Position numbers and translations under genes: made by a program
Shown here: piece after piece, positions 1 to 9,158 of the stretch
Layout: each line of letters begins with the position of its first letter
Numbering within the stretch: position 1 is the first letter of the stretch
From: Gallaecimonas sp. GXIMD4217
Lineage (GTDB): Bacteria > Pseudomonadota > Gammaproteobacteria > Enterobacterales > Gallaecimonadaceae
Direction: 5' to 3'
NCBI RefSeq assembly: GCF_038087665.1
Contig: NZ_CP149925.1
Location: 1,922,870-1,986,869 of the forward strand
DNA length: 64,000 nt
The notes under the pieces: generated by a model
Databases searched by the model: none
What the model was told of the DNA's origin: nothing
What the model saw: the letters and a program-made list of their open reading frames with translations, nothing else

Positions 1-80
1 ACCTCCAGGCAGAGGATCTCCTGCTGGCATTCCCGGCCAAGGGCGGCAAAGCTTGCCAGCAGCAACAACAACCATCTCAA
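1..80 (-). CDS. Start of a secreted small protein (partial, runs off window)
   Basis: Reading leftwards from a TTG codon at 80-78, the frame is open to the window edge and encodes a typical signal-peptide start (MRWLLLLLASFAALG, then EC). The TTG overlaps the stop of the upstream gene (TTGA), suggesting translational coupling. Only 26 codons are visible, so the mature protein cannot be named. An ATG at 75-73 opens another frame that lacks a signal-peptide look, which is why TTG is preferred. Confidence 0.4.
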   Translation of the reverse strand, partial: MRWLLLLLASFAALGRECQQEILCLE

Positions 81-541
81 TCCACATTCTCCAAGGCCAC
101 CAGGTAGTCACCGGCGAAGATCAGCCGCCCGGGCCAGTTTTCCTCGTCCAGGACGCGCTGCCAGATCTCGTAAGGCGGCGCCGCAAAGCGCTCGGCCCGG
201 TATCGTTCCTTACCCGTCAGGGAAAGCACCTGCGCCTTGGTCATGCACAGGGCCAGGCTTTGCCTGAGCAGGCTGCGCCGGATGGCCTTGACCTCGGTTT
301 CCGACAGCCCCAGGCAACGGCTGCCGGCCGGCCAGGCCCGCTTCCCCTGCTGCTCTTGGGCCGGCCCCGCCGCCGGTGCCGGCAGCCGGTCGAGATCCGG
401 GCCGTCCTTGTAACGCACCGACACCTTGCGGCCCTGGCTACAGGGCCTGTCGGTCAGCACCACGGCGCCGTCCTTCTCACAGTGATAAACGGCCGCCAAC
501 GTCGGCAGGCCAGCCGCACACAGCAAAAGCAAAGCACGCAT
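77..541 (-). CDS. Secreted DUF4124-like hypothetical protein
   Basis: A 154-residue protein with an N-terminal signal peptide (MRALLLLCAAGLPTLA). It is followed by VYHCEKDGAVVLTDRPC, a short aromatic/Cys segment that resembles the start of DUF4124 domains, which carry a Y-x-G-x-x-x-F/Y-T-D-x-P-C pattern. The rest is basic and Ala/Gln-rich with two further Cys residues. It is probably exported to the periplasm, where the cysteines could form disulfides. The function is unknown. Its 3' end overlaps the putative next secreted gene by 4 bases. It lies downstream of glpK on the same strand but is unlikely to be metabolically related. Confidence 0.6.
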   Translation of the reverse strand: MRALLLLCAAGLPTLAAVYHCEKDGAVVLTDRPCSQGRKVSVRYKDGPDLDRLPAPAAGPAQEQQGKRAWPAGSRCLGLSETEVKAIRRSLLRQSLALCMTKAQVLSLTGKERYRAERFAAPPYEIWQRVLDEENWPGRLIFAGDYLVALENVD

Positions 542-596
542 TCCCTTGCCTCCTTGTCATCCCGACTATCCAAAGATAGCCGAGGGAGGCCGGAAG

Positions 597-2081
597 TCAG
601 GCGTTGGTGCGCACCCTGGCCACGGCGTCCAGCCAGCCCCGGTAGTCCCCGTCGCGCCGCTCGGGGGCCAATTGGCACTGGAAACGGGCATCCTCCTGCC
701 ACAGAGTGGCCAACTCCGCCAGGGAGTCGAACAGCCCCGCCTGCAGGCCGGCCAGGTAGGCCACGCCCAGGGCCGTGGTCTCGTTGATCTGGGCCCTGGC
801 CACATCTACCCCCAGGGTGTCGGCCAGCAGCTGGCAGAAATGGTCGTTGGCCACCATGCCGCCGTCCACCCGCAGGCCACGCAGCTCGTTGTGCCCTTCC
901 CTGGTCATGGCCTCCATCAGATCCCGGCTCTGGAAGCACACCGACTGCAAGGTGGCGGCGACGATCTCGTTGATGCCGGTGTCCCGGGTCAGGCCGAAGA
1001 TGGCGCCCCTGGCGTCCGGATCCCAGTAGGGCGCGCCCAGGCCGGTGAAGGCCGGCACCATGTAGACATTGTGCTCGCCGGCGCCCCTGGCCAGGGCCTC
1101 GGTCTCGCTGGCGTGGCCGAACAGCCCGAGGCCGTCCCTGAGCCACTGCACGGCGGCGCCGGCCACGAAGATGGCGCCTTCCAGGGCATAGGTCACCCGG
1201 CCGTTCAGGCGGTAGCCGACCGTGGTCAGCAGCCGGTGCCGGGAGCGCACCGGGGTGGTGCCGGTGTTCATCACCATGAAGCAGCCGGTGCCGTAGGTGC
1301 TCTTGACCATGCCGGGCTCGAAACAGGCCTGGCCCACCAGGGCCGCCTGCTGGTCGCCGGCCACGGCGCAGATGGGGATGGCCGCGCCAAGCAGCGCCGG
1401 ATCCGTTGCGCCGAAGTCGGCGGCGCAGTCCAGCACCTCGGGCAGCAGCGACTTGGGCACGCCATAGAGGGCCAGCAGCTCTTCGTCCCAGCACTGCCCA
1501 TGGATATTGAACAGGCCGGTCCGGGAGGCGTTGGTGGCGTCCGTGGCGTGGACGCGGCCGCCGGTCAGCTGCCACAGCAGCCAGCTGTCGACGGTGCCGA
1601 AGGCCAGCTCGCCCCGTTCGGCCCTGTCCCTGGCCCCCGGCACCTGGTCCAGGATCCAGGCCACCTTGGTGGCGGAGAAGTAAGGGTCCAGCAGCAGGCC
1701 GGTCTTGTCGGTGACCAGGGCCTCATGGCCCTGGGCCTTGAGTTCGGCGCAGCGCTCGGCGGTGCGCCTGTCCTGCCAGACGATGGCCGGATAGAGGGGC
1801 TCGCCCGTGGCCCTGTCCCAGATCAGGGTGGTTTCCCGCTGGTTGGTGATGCCGATGGCGAGGATGTCCCCGGCGTCGAGACGGGCCTTCTTGAGGGCTT
1901 CACGGCAGACCTGCAGGGTGCTCTGCCAGAGGTCGGTCGGACTGTGCTCCACCCAGCCGTCCCTGGGGTAGTGCTGGGCGAACGCCTGCTGGGCCTGCCA
2001 GACCGGTACGCCGCGGCCGTCGAAGATGATGGCCCTGGAGCTGGTGGTGCCCTGGTCTATGGCCAGAATGTGCTTTTGCAT
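597..2081 (-). CDS. glpK: Glycerol kinase
   Basis: A 494-residue FGGY-family kinase, the normal length for GlpK. It phosphorylates glycerol with ATP to sn-glycerol-3-phosphate in the cytosol, trapping glycerol taken up by facilitated diffusion. The N-terminal phosphate-binding motif [10 protein letters not shown] is intact. The glycerol-binding segments GITNQRETT and WQDRR are present, as are [16 protein letters not shown] and the C-terminal [10 protein letters not shown] adenosine motif. The ATG start is preceded by an A/T-rich leader. No glpF or glpD neighbour is present, so the gene appears to be on its own. The upstream gene on the plus strand is divergent with about 140 bp between them, which should hold the promoter. 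Confidence 0.96.
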   Translation of the reverse strand: MQKHILAIDQGTTSSRAIIFDGRGVPVWQAQQAFAQHYPRDGWVEHSPTDLWQSTLQVCREALKKARLDAGDILAIGITNQRETTLIWDRATGEPLYPAIVWQDRRTAERCAELKAQGHEALVTDKTGLLLDPYFSATKVAWILDQVPGARDRAERGELAFGTVDSWLLWQLTGGRVHATDATNASRTGLFNIHGQCWDEELLALYGVPKSLLPEVLDCAADFGATDPALLGAAIPICAVAGDQQAALVGQACFEPGMVKSTYGTGCFMVMNTGTTPVRSRHRLLTTVGYRLNGRVTYALEGAIFVAGAAVQWLRDGLGLFGHASETEALARGAGEHNVYMVPAFTGLGAPYWDPDARGAIFGLTRDTGINEIVAATLQSVCFQSRDLMEAMTREGHNELRGLRVDGGMVANDHFCQLLADTLGVDVARAQINETTALGVAYLAGLQAGLFDSLAELATLWQEDARFQCQLAPERRDGDYRGWLDAVARVRTNA

Positions 2082-2221
2082 AATGTTGATTTTGATAACG
2101 TTTTGTTAGGCATTCTAGTGAACTTGGTGGTTTCGCTCCAGTTGTGGTCGAAGCGGGTGAAGTCCCAGGAATTTTGTGGTTTACTCGGGGTTCCTCTGCC
2201 AATGAAGTTGTATTGCTACGG

Positions 2222-2749
2222 ATGAGCCCCGCCTCCCAGAATCAAGGTGATTCGCCCTGGCTGCTGCGCATGCTGCTGGTGCCCTTCGTCTTGTTTGCCC
2301 TGATCGCCGTCCTGATGGGGGGCAAGCTGTTCCTGTCGCTCCAGGACAGGCTGACCTGGCTGGGGCAGGCGGAAACGGTGCGTGGCGTGGTGCGCCAGCA
2401 CCTGGTCAAGCAGCTGCCGAGGCGCTTCGGCATGCAGGAAAAGCGGCAGCTGGCCATCTATTACCACGACAACAACGGCCATTGGCACGAGTTCATCTCC
2501 CGTACCGATCTCACCGAGTACAAGCCCTTTGGCCAGCCCCCGGACGTGGGCCAGCGGCTGTGGCTCTACTACCTGCCCAAGGAGCCGGAAAAGGCCCGCC
2601 TGGCCGACTTCAACGCCTTCTGGCTGCCGGTGGTGCTGGAGCTGGTGTTCTTCCTGCTCTCCGCCCTGCTCGGCTTCGGCCCCCTGCTCTACCTCTGGCT
2701 CAAGCGCTACGAGGCGCCCAAGACGCTGCCGGCCTCCCAGGGCCACTAA
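2222..2749 (+). CDS. DUF3592-like two-TM membrane protein
   Basis: A 175-residue protein starting at ATG 2222; an upstream in-frame ATG at 2144 would add 26 residues of non-membrane sequence and is less likely. It has transmembrane segments at about residues 14-36 and 135-158. Between them is a soluble domain with a Gln/Arg-rich start and an alternating hydrophobic pattern (QLAIYYHDNNGHWHEF, LWLYYLPKEPEKA). This pattern resembles DUF3592 proteins, whose function is unknown. It is convergent with the AraC gene, overlapping it by 4 bases. Confidence 0.65.
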   Translation: MSPASQNQGDSPWLLRMLLVPFVLFALIAVLMGGKLFLSLQDRLTWLGQAETVRGVVRQHLVKQLPRRFGMQEKRQLAIYYHDNNGHWHEFISRTDLTEYKPFGQPPDVGQRLWLYYLPKEPEKARLADFNAFWLPVVLELVFFLLSALLGFGPLLYLWLKRYEAPKTLPASQGH

Positions 2750-3549
2750 TTACCATAACGACGTTTGAGATGGGCCAGGTACTGGCCCGGCGTCAGGCCC
2801 AGCACCGCCTTGAAATCCCTGATGAAATGGGCCTGATCCCAATAGCCGGCCTGGTAGGCGGTATCCGCCAGGCCATGCTCGCCCCGGCTCCTGAGCAGCC
2901 GCCTGGCCCCCTTGACCCGCTGCAGGCGGCTGTACTGCTTGGGAGACAGCCCCAGCTGGGCCTTGAACTGCCGCTCCAGGCGGCGCCGTCCGGCGCCCAG
3001 CTGCTCGGCCAGGGTCGAGATGGACAGTTGCCCCCGAGCCGATTGGATAAGCGCCAGGGCCTGGCCAATCGAGCCGCCATCGGCCTCCATCAGGCATTGG
3101 GCCAGTGCCGCTTCCAGCAGCGCCACCTGGGCGTCGAAGGCCTGGCCGCTCATACGCTCGCCAAGCTCGCTTAAGGCCAGGGGACAGTGCCATTGCCCGG
3201 GCGTCAGGGTCATGCCGGCCAGCGCATCCAGGGGCCCGAGGAAGGGCCAGGCCCGCCCGGGCAAAAAACGCACCGACAGCAGATCGAAGCGGCCGACCGG
3301 CGCCAGCTCCTGGGTACGCAGGGCCGGCCCGCTGACAATGCCAGGCGATGCCAGCACGGCACCGTCGATAAGGATGGGATCGCCGAAATTGAACAGCAGG
3401 CCGCAGCCCCCTTCGGGATGGAGCGGCTGGCCAGTGTCGGCCGAGCCCTGCAGCCGACAGTAGCGCTCCACCCAGCCGGCCAGGGCCGGGCCGGGAAGAC
3501 GTTCCTGGTAGCCGGGCAGCAGTTGCTGCCAGTGGCGGTGGCGGGTCAT
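2746..3549 (-). CDS. AraC-family transcriptional regulator
   Basis: A 267-residue protein. The C-terminal third (about residues 170-262) is an AraC/XylS DNA-binding domain with two helix-turn-helix units: ISTLAEQLGAGRRRLERQF, then LADTAYQAGYWDQAHFIRDF followed by GLTPGQY. The N-terminal part resembles the DUF6597-type effector domain often found in such regulators. It is transcribed divergently from the AhpD-like gene with 91 bp between start codons, so that gene is its most likely target. The intergenic region contains two CTGTCGC direct repeats (about 3558-3572) that could be part of an operator; this is inference. Confidence 0.88.
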   Translation of the reverse strand: MTRHRHWQQLLPGYQERLPGPALAGWVERYCRLQGSADTGQPLHPEGGCGLLFNFGDPILIDGAVLASPGIVSGPALRTQELAPVGRFDLLSVRFLPGRAWPFLGPLDALAGMTLTPGQWHCPLALSELGERMSGQAFDAQVALLEAALAQCLMEADGGSIGQALALIQSARGQLSISTLAEQLGAGRRRLERQFKAQLGLSPKQYSRLQRVKGARRLLRSRGEHGLADTAYQAGYWDQAHFIRDFKAVLGLTPGQYLAHLKRRYGN

Positions 3550-3640
3550 GGATATCCTGTCGCTGGCTGTCGCAAATCTACAATACCGGCAAAGGGGCCG
3601 CGCCTAAAGTGATGACCGTAGATCAACAGGGAGCATCACC

Positions 3641-4096
3641 ATGAGACTCAACCACTACCGAAGCGCCCCCGGCGCCATCCAGGCCATGGTCGGCCTCGAA
3701 AACTACCTGGCCAAGCAGCTCGGCGACGAGCTGGACAAGGGCCTTTTGGAGCTGATCAAGCTGCGGGTATCCCAACTCAACGGCTGCGCCTACTGCATCG
3801 ACATGCACGCCCGGCTGGCCAGGGAATACGGCGAGAGCGAGCAGCGCCTGCACCTCTTGTGCGCCTGGCACGAGACCGCGTTGTTCACGGCCAGGGAGAA
3901 GGCCGCCCTGGCCTGGGCCGAGGCCAACACCAGGCTTATCGAGGGGCCTGTGGACGACGAGCTCTACCAGGAGGTCAGCCGTCATTTCGGCGACAAGGCC
4001 CTGGTGGACTTGACCCTGGCCGTGGCCGCCATCAACGCCTGGAACCGCTTCGGGGTGTCCTTCCTGCCCGAGCTGGGCAGCCCGCCCGGGCCCTGA
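3641..4096 (+). CDS. AhpD-like carboxymuconolactone decarboxylase-family peroxidase
   Basis: A 151-residue protein of the AhpD/CMD fold. The redox pair Cys49-Ala-Tyr-Cys52 is followed by a His at residue 56 (NGCAYCIDMH), the hallmark of alkylhydroperoxidase-like members. The family reduces organic peroxides or acts as a disulfide reductase in the cytosol. The length suits a single-domain member. An AGGGAG ribosome-binding site lies before the ATG. The divergent AraC regulator probably controls it. The gene ends just before a bidirectional terminator shared with the convergent peptidase gene. Confidence 0.88.
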   Translation: MRLNHYRSAPGAIQAMVGLENYLAKQLGDELDKGLLELIKLRVSQLNGCAYCIDMHARLAREYGESEQRLHLLCAWHETALFTAREKAALAWAEANTRLIEGPVDDELYQEVSRHFGDKALVDLTLAVAAINAWNRFGVSFLPELGSPPGP

Positions 4097-4110
4097 TCAC
4101 AGGCAAAAAG

Positions 4111-4133
4111 AAAGGGCGCCGCTGGCGCCCTTT
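4111..4133. terminator. Bidirectional terminator between AhpD-like and S9 peptidase genes
   Basis: A perfect hairpin, AAAGGGCGCC / GCT / GGCGCCCTTT, sits between two convergent stop codons. A and T runs on either side allow it to act in both directions. Confidence 0.75.
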
Positions 4134-4136
4134 GGG

Positions 4137-6164
4137 TTACTTGGCCTTGTTGCCGGTGTACTTGTCCATCCAGCTCAGCACTTCGTCGTACCAGACCACC
4201 AGGTTGTCCTTGCTCAGGATCCAGTGGTTCTCGTCCGGGAACATCACCAGGCGGGAGTCCACGCCCTGGCGCTGCAGGGCGGTGAAGGTCCCCAGGCCCT
4301 GGGCGTAGGGCACGCGGAAGTCCTTCTCGCCGTGGATCACCAGCATGGGGGTGCGCCAGTTGGTGACATGGGCGGCCGGGTTCCAGCGCTCGTACATGGC
4401 CTTGTTGTTGTAGGGAGTACCGTCCATTTCGTGCTCGGGGAACCACAGTTCCTCGGTCGTGTAATACATGGAGGGCATGTCGAACAGGCCGGCATGGTTG
4501 ACCAGGCACTTGAACTTATCCGGCCAGTTGCCGGCGATCCAGTTGGTCATGTAGCCGCCGTAGGAGCCGCCCAGGGCACAGGCGTTGTCGGCGTCGATCC
4601 AGCTTTGCTGCTCGGCGATGAAGGCCAGGCCCTTTTGCAGATCTTCCAGCGGCTTGCCGCCCCAGTCCTTGGCGATGGAGTCGGTGAAGCCCTGGCCGTA
4701 GCCGGTGGAGCCGTGGAAGTCGATCATCACGGTGGCGTAGCCGTGGGCGGCCCACAGCTGGGCGTTCCAGCGGCCGTGCCAGCGGTTGGAGAAGCTGCCC
4801 TGGGGGCCGCCGTGGATCAGGAAGGCCACGGGATACTGCTTGCCTTCCTCGAAGCCCACCGGCTTGATCCAGTAGCCGTGCACCGTCTCGTCGTTCCAGC
4901 CCGGGAAGCTGAACTGGGCGTACTCGCCCATCTCGACGCCGGCCAGCTTGTCCTTGTTGACCTGGGTCAGGGCCTTGAGGCCGAAACCGTCCTTGGCGAC
5001 GGTGTAGAGGTCATTGGGCTGGTGCAGGCTGTTCTTGGCGAACACCACCTGGCCGGCGCCCTCGGAGACCATGGACACGCTGCCCTCGCGGTGCAGCACC
5101 GTCATGTCGCCGAAATCGACGTTGAAGGCGAACAGGCCCACCTGGCCGGTGTCCTGAGCGGTGACCAGCAGGGTGCGCGAATCCGAGGCGAACTGGATGG
5201 AGCCGGCGCTGCGGTCCCACTGGGGAGCCAGCTCGCGGCTCTCGTTGCTCCGCAGATCCTTGAGCATGATGCGGAAACGGTCGGCCTCGTAGCCGGGCTT
5301 GCTCATGGCCAGCCAGGCCATGTAGCGGCCGTCGGGGCTGAACACCGGCTGGCTGTCCCAGGCCACGTTGTCTTCGGTCAGGTTGGCGGTCTTGCCGCTG
5401 GCCAGATCCACTTCCCAGAGGTCGAAGTTGGTGATCCAGCTGTGGTCGCGGCCCGGGGCCTTGGCGGAATAGACCAGCTTGCTGCCGTCGGCGTTGAAGC
5501 TGACTTCCTCCATGCCGGAGAAGGGCTTGGCGGGGCTGTCGGTGTCCAGGCCGGCCATCAGATCGGTGAAGTCACCGACCTTGCCGTCCTTGACCTCGGC
5601 CAGGAACAGGTGGTGGCGAAGGTGGTCGCCCCAGCTGTCCCAGTGGCGGACCATCAGCTGGTCATAGGCCTTCTCGGTGGATTTCTTCTCGGCGCGCTTG
5701 GCCAGGGTCTTCTCGGTGCAGGCGATGACGTCGCTGCTGCACTGGGGATCCACGGCCAGCTGCACCACCAGCTTGTCGCCCTTGGGGGCCAGCTTGTAGC
5801 CCAGCACGTCCAGGGGCAGGTCGGTGACGGCCATGGCCTCGCCGCCGGTCAGCGCCAGCTTGTAGAGTTCGGAGCCATTACCGCGGTCGGCCAGGAAGTA
5901 GATGGCCTTGCCGTCGGCGGCAAAGGTCACGTCGTGCTCGGTGCCCTTGGCTGCGGTCAGCTGCTTGGTCTTGCCTGTGGTCAGATCCTGCAGGTACAGA
6001 TCGGACTCGCCGCCCTGCTTGACGCCGTACACCACCTGGGTGCCGGCGGCATTGATGACGGCGCTGTGCACCTTGTTGAGGTTGTTAACGTCTTCTATGG
6101 TCAATGGCTTGGCCATGGCCAGGGGCGTTGCCACCATGGCGGCCAGAGGTAGCAGTTTTTTCAT
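4137..6164 (-). CDS. Periplasmic S9-family prolyl oligopeptidase (acylaminoacyl-peptidase type)
   Basis: A 675-residue serine peptidase with a cleavable signal peptide (MKKLLPLAAMVATPLAMA). Residues of roughly 25-400 form a WD40/PD40-like beta-propeller, with repeated SPDGRY-type motifs. The C-terminal alpha/beta-hydrolase domain carries the catalytic Ser534 in GGSYGGY, Asp615 in HGEKDFRVP and His647 in DENHW. Such enzymes cut short peptides or remove N-terminal dipeptides or acyl-amino acids in the periplasm, supporting peptide nutrition. The gene is followed by a bidirectional terminator. It is preceded at 6182-6213 by the terminator of the fumarase gene, so it is transcribed on its own. 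Confidence 0.92.
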   Translation of the reverse strand: MKKLLPLAAMVATPLAMAKPLTIEDVNNLNKVHSAVINAAGTQVVYGVKQGGESDLYLQDLTTGKTKQLTAAKGTEHDVTFAADGKAIYFLADRGNGSELYKLALTGGEAMAVTDLPLDVLGYKLAPKGDKLVVQLAVDPQCSSDVIACTEKTLAKRAEKKSTEKAYDQLMVRHWDSWGDHLRHHLFLAEVKDGKVGDFTDLMAGLDTDSPAKPFSGMEEVSFNADGSKLVYSAKAPGRDHSWITNFDLWEVDLASGKTANLTEDNVAWDSQPVFSPDGRYMAWLAMSKPGYEADRFRIMLKDLRSNESRELAPQWDRSAGSIQFASDSRTLLVTAQDTGQVGLFAFNVDFGDMTVLHREGSVSMVSEGAGQVVFAKNSLHQPNDLYTVAKDGFGLKALTQVNKDKLAGVEMGEYAQFSFPGWNDETVHGYWIKPVGFEEGKQYPVAFLIHGGPQGSFSNRWHGRWNAQLWAAHGYATVMIDFHGSTGYGQGFTDSIAKDWGGKPLEDLQKGLAFIAEQQSWIDADNACALGGSYGGYMTNWIAGNWPDKFKCLVNHAGLFDMPSMYYTTEELWFPEHEMDGTPYNNKAMYERWNPAAHVTNWRTPMLVIHGEKDFRVPYAQGLGTFTALQRQGVDSRLVMFPDENHWILSKDNLVVWYDEVLSWMDKYTGNKAK

Positions 6165-6181
6165 TGTTCTCTCCCTCGATC

Positions 6182-6213
6182 AAAAAAAGGGCAGCGCCTG
6201 GTCGGCGCCGCCC
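6182..6213 (-). terminator. Rho-independent terminator after fumarase gene
   Basis: On the minus strand a GC hairpin (arms 6204-6213 and 6189-6198, one mismatch, 5-base loop) is followed by seven T residues. It lies just after the fumarase stop codon and before the S9 peptidase start. Confidence 0.8.
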
Positions 6214-6220
6214 TCGAACC

Positions 6221-7735
6221 TTAACCCGCGTCCTGGATGCGGATCTTCCACTCGGCTGGGCCCATTTCATGGGCGTTGCGGCCCTCGCTGTCCACGGCCA
6301 CGGTCACCGGCATGTCTTCCACCTCGAATTCGTAGATGGCTTCCATGCCCAGGTCGGCAAAGGCCACCACTTCGGCCTTCTTGATGGCCTTAGCCACCAG
6401 ATAGGCGGCGCCGCCCACGGCCATCAGATAGACGGCCTTGTGGTTCTTGATGCTTTCCACGGCGGCCGGGCCGCGCTCGGCCTTGCCGATCATGCCGATG
6501 AGGCCGGTCTGCTCCAGCATCATGTCGGTGAACTTGTCCATGCGGGTGGAGGTGGTGGGGCCGGCCGGACCCACCACTTCGTCGCCCACGGCGTCGACGG
6601 GGCCCACGTAGTAGATGAAGCGGTCCTTGAAGTCCACCGGCAGTTGCTCGCCGTTTTGCAGCATGGTCTGGATGCGCTTGTGGGCGGCGTCGCGGCCGGT
6701 GAGGATCTTGCCGGACAGCAGCACGGTCTCGCCGGTCTGCCACTGGGCGATATCGTCACGGGTGACGGTGTCCAGGTTGACCCGGCGCACGTTCTCACCC
6801 ACTTCCCAGGTGACTTCCGGCCAGTCTTCCAGCTTCGGCGGGGTCAGTTCGGCCGGGCCTGTGCCGTCCAGGTGGAAGTGCACGTGGCGGGTGGCGGCGC
6901 AGTTGGGGATCATCACCACCGGCTTGGAGGCGGCGTGGGTGGGGGCGGACTTGATCTTCACGTCCAGCACGGTGGTGAGGCCGCCCAGGCCCTGGGCGCC
7001 GATGCCCAGCTGGTTGGCCTTGTCGAACAGCTCCAGGCGCAGCTTCTCTTCTGTGGTCTCGGCGCCACGTTCCTTCAGCTCGTGGATGTCCACCGGATCC
7101 ATCAGGGATTCCTTGGCCAGCACCGCCGCCTTCTCGGCGGTACCGCCGATGCCGAGGCCGATCATGCCCGGCGGGCACCAGCCGGCGCCCATGGTGGGCA
7201 GGGTCTTGAGCACCCACTCGACGATGTCGTCGGAGGGGTTGAGCATGGCCATCTTGGACTTGTTCTCGGAGCCGCCGCCCTTGGCGGCGATCATCACTTC
7301 CACCTGATCGCCGGGCACCATGTCGATGTGCACCACGGCCGGGGCGTTGTCCTTGGTGTTCTTACGCGCACCGGCCGGATCGGCGACGATGCTGGCGCGC
7401 AGGGGGTTGTCCGGGTTGGTGTAGGCGCGCCTGGTGCCTTCGTCCACCATATCCTGGACCGTCATGTCGCTGTCCCACTGCACCTTCATGCCTATCTTGA
7501 CGAAACAGGTGACGATGCCGGTGTCCTGGCAGATGGGCCTGTGGCCTTCCGCCGCCATTCGCGAGTTGATCAGGATCTGGGCAATGGCATCCTTGGCGGC
7601 CTTGCTCTGCTCACGCTCGTAGGCCTCATTCATGGCGTTGACGAAGTCGAGCGGATGATAGTAGGAGATGTACTGCAGGGCACTTTCGATGCTGTCAATA
7701 AAGTCGTCTTTGCGAATGACGGTCATGATGCTCAC
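6221..7735 (-). CDS. fumA: Class I fumarate hydratase (iron-sulfur fumarase)
   Basis: A 504-residue single-chain class I fumarase that interconverts fumarate and malate in the TCA cycle. It combines an alpha-like N-terminal domain (about residues 1-290) and a beta-like C-terminal swivelling domain, as in FumA/FumB. Likely [4Fe-4S] ligands are Cys69 (RPICQDTG), the Cys in GWCPPG and the Cys in PNCAATRH. The C-terminal GPAGPTTSTRMD motif is intact. Whether it corresponds to FumA or FumB cannot be decided. The start could also be the Met four codons downstream. It is divergent from pabB across an 82-bp promoter region. Confidence 0.94.
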   Translation of the reverse strand: MSIMTVIRKDDFIDSIESALQYISYYHPLDFVNAMNEAYEREQSKAAKDAIAQILINSRMAAEGHRPICQDTGIVTCFVKIGMKVQWDSDMTVQDMVDEGTRRAYTNPDNPLRASIVADPAGARKNTKDNAPAVVHIDMVPGDQVEVMIAAKGGGSENKSKMAMLNPSDDIVEWVLKTLPTMGAGWCPPGMIGLGIGGTAEKAAVLAKESLMDPVDIHELKERGAETTEEKLRLELFDKANQLGIGAQGLGGLTTVLDVKIKSAPTHAASKPVVMIPNCAATRHVHFHLDGTGPAELTPPKLEDWPEVTWEVGENVRRVNLDTVTRDDIAQWQTGETVLLSGKILTGRDAAHKRIQTMLQNGEQLPVDFKDRFIYYVGPVDAVGDEVVGPAGPTTSTRMDKFTDMMLEQTGLIGMIGKAERGPAAVESIKNHKAVYLMAVGGAAYLVAKAIKKAEVVAFADLGMEAIYEFEVEDMPVTVAVDSEGRNAHEMGPAEWKIRIQDAG

Positions 7736-7767
7736 CTTGACGGGCCCCCTTTTGGGGCGGATGTCGT

Positions 7768-7773
7768 TATAAT
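7768..7773 (+). promoter_or_regulatory. Candidate -10 element for pabB
   Basis: A perfect TATAAT lies 45 bp upstream of the pabB ATG in the 82-bp fum-pabB divergent region. No convincing -35 box is found 16-18 bp upstream, so the call rests on the -10 match and its position. Confidence 0.4.
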
Positions 7774-7817
7774 GTGGCGCCTATGATACAAAGCGTTGCG
7801 ATTGGATACCAATTTCC

Positions 7818-9158
7818 GTGGAATTGACACGCCTGCCCCTGCCCTACCTGGACAGAGACGCCTTGGTGGCCCGTTTTGCGCCCCTGGCGCATCAAAGCTG
7901 GGCCATATTGCTGGACTCGGCCTCCGAGTCCCATCCGGACAGCCGCTACAGCCTGCTGAGCGCCGAACCCAGGTGGACCCTGGAAAGCCGCGGCAGCGAG
8001 GTGCGCATCCAGGGCGACTGCCGGGTACAGGCTGGCGGCCCCCTGGAGACCCTCAAGGCCATGATGGCCGCCTGGCCCCAGATCGAGAGCGAGCTGCCCT
8101 TCGCCACCGGCGCCCTTGGCCTCTTGGGCTATGACCTCGGCCGGCAGATCGAGCGGCTGCCGGCCCTGGCCAAGGACGACATCCCCCTGCCGGAGCTGGC
8201 GCTGGGTTTCTACGACTGGGCCCTGATCAGCGACCACCAGCAACAGCAAAGCTGGCTTATCGCCCTGGCGGCACCGGAAGAGCGCCTGGCCTGGCTGGAT
8301 GCCCAGTGCCCAGGCGAAACGGCGCCCTTTGCACTGACCGGCGACTGGCAGGCCAATATGACCAGGGCCGAATACGGTGCCAGGTTCGACCGGGTCCAGG
8401 CCTACCTGAAAAGCGGCGACTGCTACCAGATCAACCTGGCCCAGCGCTTCAGCGCCCCCTATGAGGGCGACGAATGGCAGGCCTACCTCAAGCTCAGGAC
8501 CGCCAACCAGGCCCCCTTCTCCGCCTTCCTGCGCCTGGATGAGGGCGCCGTGCTCAGCATCTCCCCGGAGCGCTTCCTGCGCCTCAAGGACGGCCAGGTG
8601 CAGACCAAGCCCATCAAGGGCACATTGCCACGCCTGGCCGACCCGGCCGAGGACCGGGCCCAGGCCGAGCGCCTGGCCGCCTCCCCCAAGGACAGGGCCG
8701 AGAACGTGATGATCGTCGATCTGCTGCGCAACGACCTGGGCCGGGTGGCCAGGCCCGGCTCGGTGCGGGTGCCGGAGCTGTTTGCCGTGGAGTCCTTCCC
8801 GGCCGTGCACCACCTGGTGTCCACCGTCACCTCGGAGCTGGCCGAGGGCCAGACGGCGGTGGATCTGCTGGCCGCCGCCTTCCCGGGCGGCTCCATCACC
8901 GGCGCCCCCAAGGTCCGAGCCATGGAAATCATCGAGGAGCTGGAGCCCCACAGGCGCAGCGCCTATTGCGGCTCCATCGCCTACCTCAGCGCCAACGGCG
9001 CCATGGACAGCTCCATCGCCATCCGCACCCTGGTCGCCTCCCGGGGGCTGCTGCACTGCTGGGCCGGCGGCGGCCTGGTGGCGGACTCCCAGGTGGACGC
9101 CGAATACCAGGAGACCTTCGACAAGGTCGCCAAGATATTGCCGGCGCTCAGTTCATGA
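7818..9158 (+). CDS. pabB: Aminodeoxychorismate synthase component I
   Basis: A 446-residue chorismate-utilising enzyme. With the PabA glutaminase it makes 4-amino-4-deoxychorismate for folate synthesis. The C-terminal chorismate-binding domain holds GDCYQINLAQRF, the PabB-specific KPIKGT motif with its catalytic Lys, ENVMIVDLLRNDLGR, and PGGSITGAPK. It lacks the LLES feedback site seen in the trpE of this window. The stop codon overlaps the start of nudL (ATGA), indicating an operon. The order pabB-nudL-sdaA is the same as in E. coli. Confidence 0.95.
   Translation: MELTRLPLPYLDRDALVARFAPLAHQSWAILLDSASESHPDSRYSLLSAEPRWTLESRGSEVRIQGDCRVQAGGPLETLKAMMAAWPQIESELPFATGALGLLGYDLGRQIERLPALAKDDIPLPELALGFYDWALISDHQQQQSWLIALAAPEERLAWLDAQCPGETAPFALTGDWQANMTRAEYGARFDRVQAYLKSGDCYQINLAQRFSAPYEGDEWQAYLKLRTANQAPFSAFLRLDEGAVLSISPERFLRLKDGQVQTKPIKGTLPRLADPAEDRAQAERLAASPKDRAENVMIVDLLRNDLGRVARPGSVRVPELFAVESFPAVHHLVSTVTSELAEGQTAVDLLAAAFPGGSITGAPKVRAMEIIEELEPHRRSAYCGSIAYLSANGAMDSSIAIRTLVASRGLLHCWAGGGLVADSQVDAEYQETFDKVAKILPALSS

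Noticed and set aside
541-597. Intrinsic terminator after glpK
   Set aside because: A short CTATC/GATAG palindrome is present, but there is no T-run on the relevant strand.
546-2225. Long plus-strand frame opposite glpK
   Set aside because: It is an antisense shadow of a GC-rich gene, with no family motifs and strong coding signal on the other strand. The same applies to the long frames opposite the S9 peptidase (4224-6152), fumarase (6104-7786), topA (16080-18974), the lipase (23058-25541) and many others.
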